In this document: positions 60,201-64,000 of the stretch, piece after piece | Layout of the letters: each line of letters starts with the position of its first letter | How positions within the stretch are numbered: position 1 is the first letter of the stretch | Origin: Larus michahellis | Taxonomy: Eukaryota; Chordata; Aves; Charadriiformes; Laridae | DNA length: 64,000 nt | Direction of reading: 5' to 3' | NCBI RefSeq assembly: GCF_964199755.1 | Contig: NC_133911.1 | Location: 4,367,001-4,431,000 of the forward strand | Program-made: the position numbers and the translations under genes | The notes under the pieces: model-generated | Databases searched by the model: none | What the model was told of the DNA's origin: nothing | What the model saw: the letters and a program-made list of their open reading frames with translations, nothing else

Positions 60201-63200
60201 GGAGAGCTCTCACTGGCATATGTCCCTCCTCATACAGAATCACAGAATGGTTTGGGTTGGAAGGGACCTTAAAGACCATCCAGTCTCACTCCCTGCCCTG
60301 GGCAGGGACACCTCCCACCAGCCCAGGTTGCTCCAAGCCCCGTCCAACCTGGCCTTGAACCCCTCCAGGGATGGGGCAGCCACAGCTTCTCTGGGCAACC
60401 TGGGCCAGGGGCTCACCACCCTCACAGCAAAGAATTTCTTCCTGATATCCAACCTAAATCTACCCTTCTTCAGTTTGAGGCCGTTACCCTGTGTCCTACC
60501 ATTACACCCCCGTGTCCTACCATTACACCCCGTCACAGGCACAGCCATCTCCTCTGGCCAGCGAGGTGCTCTATGCAGCTCTTCCCATGGGGTAGCCCTG
60601 GAATTAAAAGCAGCCTACATGGCTCGGAGCCTGATGTGGGCATGGTGAAATCATGTGAAGGACCCCAGTGAGTTCACACTGGATTTCACAATCTCTGTGG
60701 GGTTTCCTTGTCACTGGCTCCTCTCTCCGTGACCCAGAAGGATGCTGGTCCTGCCGAGGAGCTCAGCTCCGCTCCGCCGTGAGCCAGGGGTGCTGCACGG
60801 GCAGGTTCACAGACAGTTCAGCGCTCGTTTTTGGCACGTTTGCTCCAGCATGGGAGAAACAGGGCCAGAAAGACACAGGGCTGTTTAATAGCCACTGCAG
60901 TAATGTCGAAGATGGATGTTGGCAATCAAGTCTAAGGGCCGTTCAGGCTGCGAGCAATGCCAATGCGCTCCCAGGGCCCGTCTGTGCTGAGGCTCCCAGC
61001 ATTGCTCCTACAAGCCAAGATGGGCTAGGGAAGCTCGTCTCACGTCCCCTGGGGCACTCAGGCCTCCACGTCCTTGTCGGCCCTTCCGCTGGCATGCCCA
61101 GACGTGGCTCAGGACCCTTGTCCCGCAGAGGGAAAGGGCAGAAAACGCAGAGCGGCAGCAGCAGCCTCTCCTCTCTGCCCACCAGCCTTTGCCTCTCACC
61201 ACAAGCATCAGATGTGCTGCCAGGATGCTACCTGCTCCAAGTGGTCCCACGGAGCGGGGCTTGGGAAGCAGAGCCCCCATGGGGACACTTTGGGGCTGTT
61301 CCAGCTCCCATCTCAAGCCAGTGAGCCAGGCTCCCTGCCAGCATAACCACACAGAAACATGCCAGCCTCCCTCCTCCCAGAGACTTGGATTCCTTGGCAG
61401 CCAGCTCCTTTCCCCCCGGGCTTTGGTAGGAGGGCAAGGTGTTTCTCATGGGAAGATAGCTTGCAACACCCCGCTGCCTGCTCAACCTGCCAGCTGGCAA
61501 CGGAGCAGCGCGGGGGGAAAGCCCTTGCCAACACCAGGAGCACCAGGGAACCCAGGGGGAGGGGAGCAACAAGCCAAAGAAGTGCTGAAATCGCCGCTGC
61601 GGATGGATGGGAGAGAGGAGGAAGGTGCTCCAAAATGAACCTACCTTAAAACAGAGGGTGTTGCGCTCTTCAGATACTATCACCAGCGTGGACGGGTAAA
61701 GCACCAACAGCCGGTCGTGCTGCTCCTTGGGAAGTAAAGAGGAAGAGGGTTCCCTGTGAACGGCCAGGCAGGGCTCAGGTCTGGAGAGCCCTTTCCTTCA
61801 TCTCTCTGACAGCAGTCTGAGGCAAAGGCTCTGGAAACAGCCGAGATGCTTCCCTGCAACAGGGCTCCACTGAGATTCCTGCCAGCTCCAGCTCCCAGAC
61901 CTGTCCTGCAAATGCTTATGCACATGCTGTCCCCAAGAACCATTGCCTGGCCCCAGGAGACATAACAAACCTTTTTCCATATACTGGGATGTGGGTAAAA
62001 TGACCCCTCAGGGCCCCGTTGGATTATCGGAGCAGGTAGGCAGGAGTCTGCACTACCCACTCCGTCCGTTGCCTTTTCCGAGCCGTGCTGACAGGAGGTT
62101 GCTCCCCAGAGATGTGTCCTACCTGGAAAGGCAGATGCTGAAGCTTCACTTTGGAAACACAGAGGACATCGCCTAGGGATTCCCGCTGGGTCCCTCTCCA
62201 GTCCTGGACAGGCATGTTCTGCACGGACCACCGCAGCTCCTCTTTCCCCATGGAGCTCTGCTTCCAGTCGTTCTAGGGACAGGAGCAGAACTGAGAGGCG
62301 GGATAGACACATCCTCCCCTAAGCATTTAGCTAGCGCGTGGCCCACCCATCCCAGGACACTTTTCAAGCATGGCAGAAGCAGGAAAGAGTAAATAAATCC
62401 GTGCAGGAGCCAGTTTTCCAGCTGGGACTGAATAACCGTACTTGGTAGCTAGCATCATCTGTACGTTGCCTTTCAAAGGGGAACACCTCTGTTCTACAAG
62501 CGGGGAGATGGAGGCAGGGAGGGAAGTAAAACACCCTGCAGAGACTGGGGGAGAAGACAGGTCTCTCGCATCTGGTCCTGTTTTCCAGGCCCGGGTCCCA
62601 GTCTCCTCCTTCCAATGTTTTGTAAACGCTGGATAATTGCACAAGCAGCCAACTGCGTGAGGATTTCTCGGAAGCAGACCCAAACCTCTGACCCTTCAGA
62701 GGCTGTGGTGGTGGCACCTCGGGGTCGCAGGTCTCCCTTTCAGCGCCCACCCCCTGCCAGGGCACTCTTAAAGCCTTTCTTCTTCCACCCTTCCCTCGCA
62801 GGAGACCGCACAAAAGGCAAGCTGTATGCGGACACACATGCAGCAAGCTGTTGCCAGGTCTCAGCAGTACCGAGCACCTTTGGGGTTGCCATTCAGACCG
62901 AAATCCCACATTCGCCCCGGCGCTGGTCGCACAGACCCAAGCCCCTAAGGACACCTGAACACAAATACATGGTTCCTCCACGGCGAGAGGAGCTCCCAAG
63001 CAAGATCACGTCTGTCAGGTGTGGGTAATTAGCGTGTCTATCCATGGCTATTTTAGGGGTGGTGGAATAACTAAAGGAAGCGAGAGCTGCGAGGCGTATT
63101 GCCCAGGGCCAGCTCCAGGCGCTGGCAAACAGGTAGGTGCCTTGGGCAGCAAGCAGCCGGGGCCACTGAAGGGGTGGCCACGGTGCTGCCCTGGTACGTG

Positions 63201-63850
63201 CTGCTGGTGGAGAAGGTCAATGGCCATGGGCCAGAAGGGCTGAATTACAGCTCGTACACAGCCCCGGCAACTGCTGGAAGTGGTACAAGTGGCACCAAAA
63301 CCCCTGTGCGCCATGCCAGAGGGGCAGCTCCCTGAGCGGTGTGGCGAAGCACACAAGCATCTGGCCTGGGAAAAGGCGATTGTGCCGGGAGTTAACCCCA
63401 CACCAACAGTTGGAAAGAGCAGCCAGCACAGCGAGGAGCATTTGGAAGCGGAGCCAGAGCCCCTCTGCCTTTCCATGCCCAGCCCTCTGCTCCAGTTCTC
63501 CTGCCTGGAGAAGGCACCCAGAGCCCCGTGGGGGACTCGGGATTCTAGAAGAGGAAGGTGAGCACCTAGAAGCGTGGCGAAAATGGCTGAGAGAGGCTGG
63601 CTGCAGAGATTATCCTTCCCAGGGAAGGCAGCAGGAGCAGTGCAGCATCCACCCAGCCGGTCCCGGTCGTACAGCTCTGAGCCCACAGCACGAGAAACGG
63701 CTGAGCACCGTCCCGAGACACCAACCTGAGAGAGGAAGGGCAAGGCAGGGCTTCCTCCGTTTAGCTGGATCTGTTTCTCCAGGTGATAAAGCCACTGCTT
63801 CAGCTCTGACTCAGTAGGGCAAAACACGATAAGGGGATTCAGCAGCGGAC
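51043..63850 (-). CDS. PLEKHN1: PLEKHN1, pleckstrin homology domain containing N1 (3' eleven exons; 5' end off window)
   Basis: Exons in transcript order: 63850-63726, 62272-62123, 61725-61645, 56956-56887, 56429-56275, 55678-55484, 54957-54706, 53653-53501, 52667-52542, 51677-51629, 51236-51043. All have AG/GT borders and every junction keeps phase, giving 516 residues and TGA at 51045-51043. Matches to human PLEKHN1 run in order: WLYHLEKQ (end of the first PH-like domain), [61 protein letters not shown] (end of the second PH domain, Trp in the terminal helix), [23 protein letters not shown], and a tail with SYDNLWE (human GYDHLWDE). By comparison, about 160 N-terminal residues are missing. 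Family knowledge: it binds phospholipids (cardiolipin, phosphatidic acid), localises to mitochondria and is reported pro-apoptotic through Bid/Bax/Bak. Identification is secure; exact human residue matches are from memory. Confidence 0.95.
51629..51677 (-). CDS. PLEKHN1: PLEKHN1 small exon (49 bp)
   Basis: Between TTCTTTTCAG and CACCAG|GTGAGA, phase 0 to 1. It encodes [16 protein letters not shown] plus a split Gly. It is supported by strong splice signals and because only its inclusion converts phase 0 of the previous exon into the phase 1 needed by the last exon. Confidence 0.78.
51869..52520 (-). mobile_element. CR1 LINE fragment in PLEKHN1 intron, same strand as gene
   Basis: About 650 bp. 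It begins with AGAATCACAGAATCCCAGAA repeats and encodes ORF2 C-terminal residues ([36 protein letters not shown]) across frames with breaks. It fills most of the 864-bp intron and ends about 21 bp from the upstream exon's donor. It is closely similar, in inverted orientation, to the copy at 53710-54188. Confidence 0.92.
52542..52667 (-). CDS. PLEKHN1: PLEKHN1 exon (Pro-rich)
   Basis: 126 bp, 42 codons, between CTCTGCAG and GAAGAG|GTGAGT. It encodes [11 protein letters not shown]...[10 protein letters not shown]. Little similarity to human is recalled, but splice sites and phase agree with both neighbours. A CR1 copy begins about 21 bp past its donor. Confidence 0.82.
53501..53653 (-). CDS. 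PLEKHN1: PLEKHN1 exon ([10 protein letters not shown] motif)
   Basis: 153 bp, 51 codons, between CTTTTAG and AAGAG|GTACCC. It contains the strongly conserved [10 protein letters not shown] and a Ser-rich tail. It is one of two exons bracketed by inverted CR1 copies. Confidence 0.92.
53710..54188 (+). mobile_element. CR1 LINE fragment in PLEKHN1 intron, antisense to gene
   Basis: Starts GGGGAGAGTCCAGCGGAGGC, passes through [15 protein letters not shown] ORF2 remnants and ends GATTCTGTGTGATTCTGTG. It lies only about 55 bp upstream of a PLEKHN1 acceptor. Stretches of dozens of bases are identical to the inverted copy at 51869-52520. Confidence 0.92.
54706..54957 (-). CDS. PLEKHN1: PLEKHN1 exon (disordered region)
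   Basis: 252 bp, 84 codons, between GTTTCAG and AGCAAT|GTAAGG. It includes the basic RKSKGK, a tyrosine-containing [12 protein letters not shown] and a final HLDLSN that matches human HLDLTQ. Phase 0 at both ends. Confidence 0.9.
55352..55397. repeat. 23-bp tandem duplication in PLEKHN1 intron
   Basis: Two adjacent copies of a unit starting GCGTAGCAAACACGGACCAC, 22 of 23 bases identical. An imperfect GCTACG/CGTAGC inverted repeat abuts the first copy. Confidence 0.95.
55484..55678 (-). CDS. PLEKHN1: PLEKHN1 exon (Ser/Gly-rich linker)
   Basis: 195 bp, 65 codons, between CCGTCTAG and CTCCAT|GTAAGT. It opens [18 protein letters not shown], parallel to human GSGRGSLSSGGQTSW, then a Ser-rich, presumably disordered linker with little conservation. 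Confidence 0.88.
55736..55785. repeat. 20-bp tandem repeat, 2.5 copies
   Basis: Unit CCCAGCCCCACCTGGGGGAG, then CCCAGCCCTATCTGGGGGAG and a half copy, upstream of a PLEKHN1 exon. Confidence 0.9.
56275..56429 (-). CDS. PLEKHN1: PLEKHN1 exon (end of PH domain 2)
   Basis: 155 bp between TTTTTCCAG and GGGCAG|GTAACA, phase 1 to 0. It encodes [20 protein letters not shown] then YCLKTAQF. The Trp in the terminal helix is the PH-domain hallmark. A Ser-rich stretch ([12 protein letters not shown]) follows. Confidence 0.93.
56887..56956 (-). CDS. PLEKHN1: PLEKHN1 exon (PH domain 2)
   Basis: 70 bp between CTCGACAG and GAAG|GTGCGT, phase 0 to phase 1. It encodes [20 protein letters not shown] then LIE(G), colinear with human GELPLRAVHINLEEKEKQ. 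Separated from the previous exon by the 4.7-kb intron that carries two CR1 copies. Confidence 0.93.
59839..60195 (-). mobile_element. CR1 LINE fragment in PLEKHN1 intron
   Basis: Reverse complement of a CR1 3' end: ATCACAGAATCACAGAATG, then TTGGGTTGGAAGGGACCTCT, and upstream ORF2 remnant to GGTCTCCCCGGA. Confidence 0.92.
60237..60520 (-). mobile_element. CR1 LINE fragment, second copy in tandem orientation
   Basis: AATCACAGAATGGTTTGGGT then GGAAGGGACCTTAAAGACCA. The - strand encodes [22 protein letters not shown]1 ORF2. A short direct duplication (CGTGTCCTACCATTACACCC) marks its distal end. It lies about 40 bp from the neighbouring CR1 and belongs to a different sequence subtype. Confidence 0.92.
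61645..61725 (-). CDS. PLEKHN1: PLEKHN1 exon (PH domain 2 core strands)
   Basis: 81 bp, 27 codons, phase 0 at both ends (acceptor CCCAAG, donor AAG|GTAGGT). It encodes [23 protein letters not shown], the beta-strand core of the second PH domain. Confidence 0.93.
62123..62272 (-). CDS. PLEKHN1: PLEKHN1 exon (linker and start of PH domain 2)
   Basis: 150 bp, exactly 50 codons, between TGTCCCTAG and CAG|GTAGGA. It starts NDWKQSS and ends [12 protein letters not shown]. The final block is conserved with human VKLQHLP. Confidence 0.92.
63726..63850 (-). CDS. PLEKHN1: PLEKHN1 exon (first in window; end of PH domain 1)
   Basis: 125 bp. The acceptor CATACCTAG precedes it; it opens phase 1 by completing a Gly codon and ends CTCAG|GTTGGT in phase 0. 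It encodes [23 protein letters not shown], the last strand and C-terminal helix of the first PH-like domain. Confidence 0.93.
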
Positions 63851-64000
63851 CTAGGTATGCGAGACACGAGATGAGCTGAGCAGATAAGGGCACCAATTGC
63901 AGCATCAAGAAGCCAGAGCTGTTGTGCTCGGCACATCACGCCATGGGTTGCCTGCGAGTCCTTTGCTCTGTTGACGCCTGGCTCCCGTCCCTCCTGCCGC
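63851..64000 (-). other. PLEKHN1: PLEKHN1 intron, partial
   Basis: Upstream of the first visible exon on the - strand. No further exon is seen before the window ends. Confidence 0.7.

Larger units (their letters stand above)
56957..61644 (-). other. PLEKHN1: PLEKHN1 large intron (4.7 kb)
   Basis: GT...AG intron separating two exons of the second PH domain. It carries two CR1 copies in the same orientation (59839-60195 and 60237-60520). The rest shows no coding exon I can support. Confidence 0.85.

Noticed and set aside
1-64000. tRNA, rRNA, miR-200-family hairpins, CRISPR arrays, intact retrovirus
   Set aside because: None of their signature sequences was seen on either strand; the only retroelements recognised are truncated CR1 and old SINE relics.

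Overview
The window is vertebrate nuclear DNA, almost certainly from a bird. The evidence is split genes with GT/AG introns, eight CR1 LINE fragments (several with the bird-type octamer tail ATTCTATG/ATTCTGTG), old MIR-type SINE relics, and GC-rich sequence of the kind found on avian microchromosomes. CR1 also occurs in turtles and crocodilians, so 'bird' is an inference. There are no bacterial-type operons, CRISPR arrays or phage.

Only two protein-coding genes can be supported, and they point towards each other. PERM1 (PGC-1/ERR-induced regulator in muscle 1) is on the + strand. It has three coding exons (35582-37613, 39974-40090, 41859-41938) that join in phase to give 742 residues. A likely non-coding first exon lies near 34.88-34.99 kb, beneath a perfect MEF2 box and a GGGA run, and a poly(A) signal lies at 43587. 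PLEKHN1 (pleckstrin-homology protein N1) is on the - strand. Eleven in-phase coding exons between 63850 and 51043 give 516 residues through the stop. Its first exons, about 160 residues judging from the human protein, lie beyond the right edge. This tail-to-tail PLEKHN1-PERM1 order matches human 1p36.33.

Layout: 1-34.8 kb is intergenic and holds no convincing coding exon. It contains simple repeats, a 21-bp minisatellite, E-box and RBPJ/TEAD-like motif clusters, at least four MIR-like relics, two CR1 tails and several AT-rich homeodomain-motif blocks that look like candidate enhancers. 34.8-43.6 kb is PERM1, with a CR1 in intron 1. 43.6-50.7 kb is the convergent intergenic spacer, with one CR1 and some unexplained exon-like pieces. 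50.7-64 kb is the 3' part of PLEKHN1, whose introns carry four CR1 copies. Two of these are in inverted orientation and tightly bracket two exons.

From the literature on the mammalian proteins, PERM1 drives oxidative and mitochondrial gene expression in muscle and has a C-terminal hydrophobic segment linked to mitochondrial membranes. PLEKHN1 is reported to bind cardiolipin and phosphatidic acid and to act at mitochondria. That shared theme is an inference only; nothing in the DNA shows that they are co-regulated. HES4, the neighbour expected upstream of PERM1, was not found.
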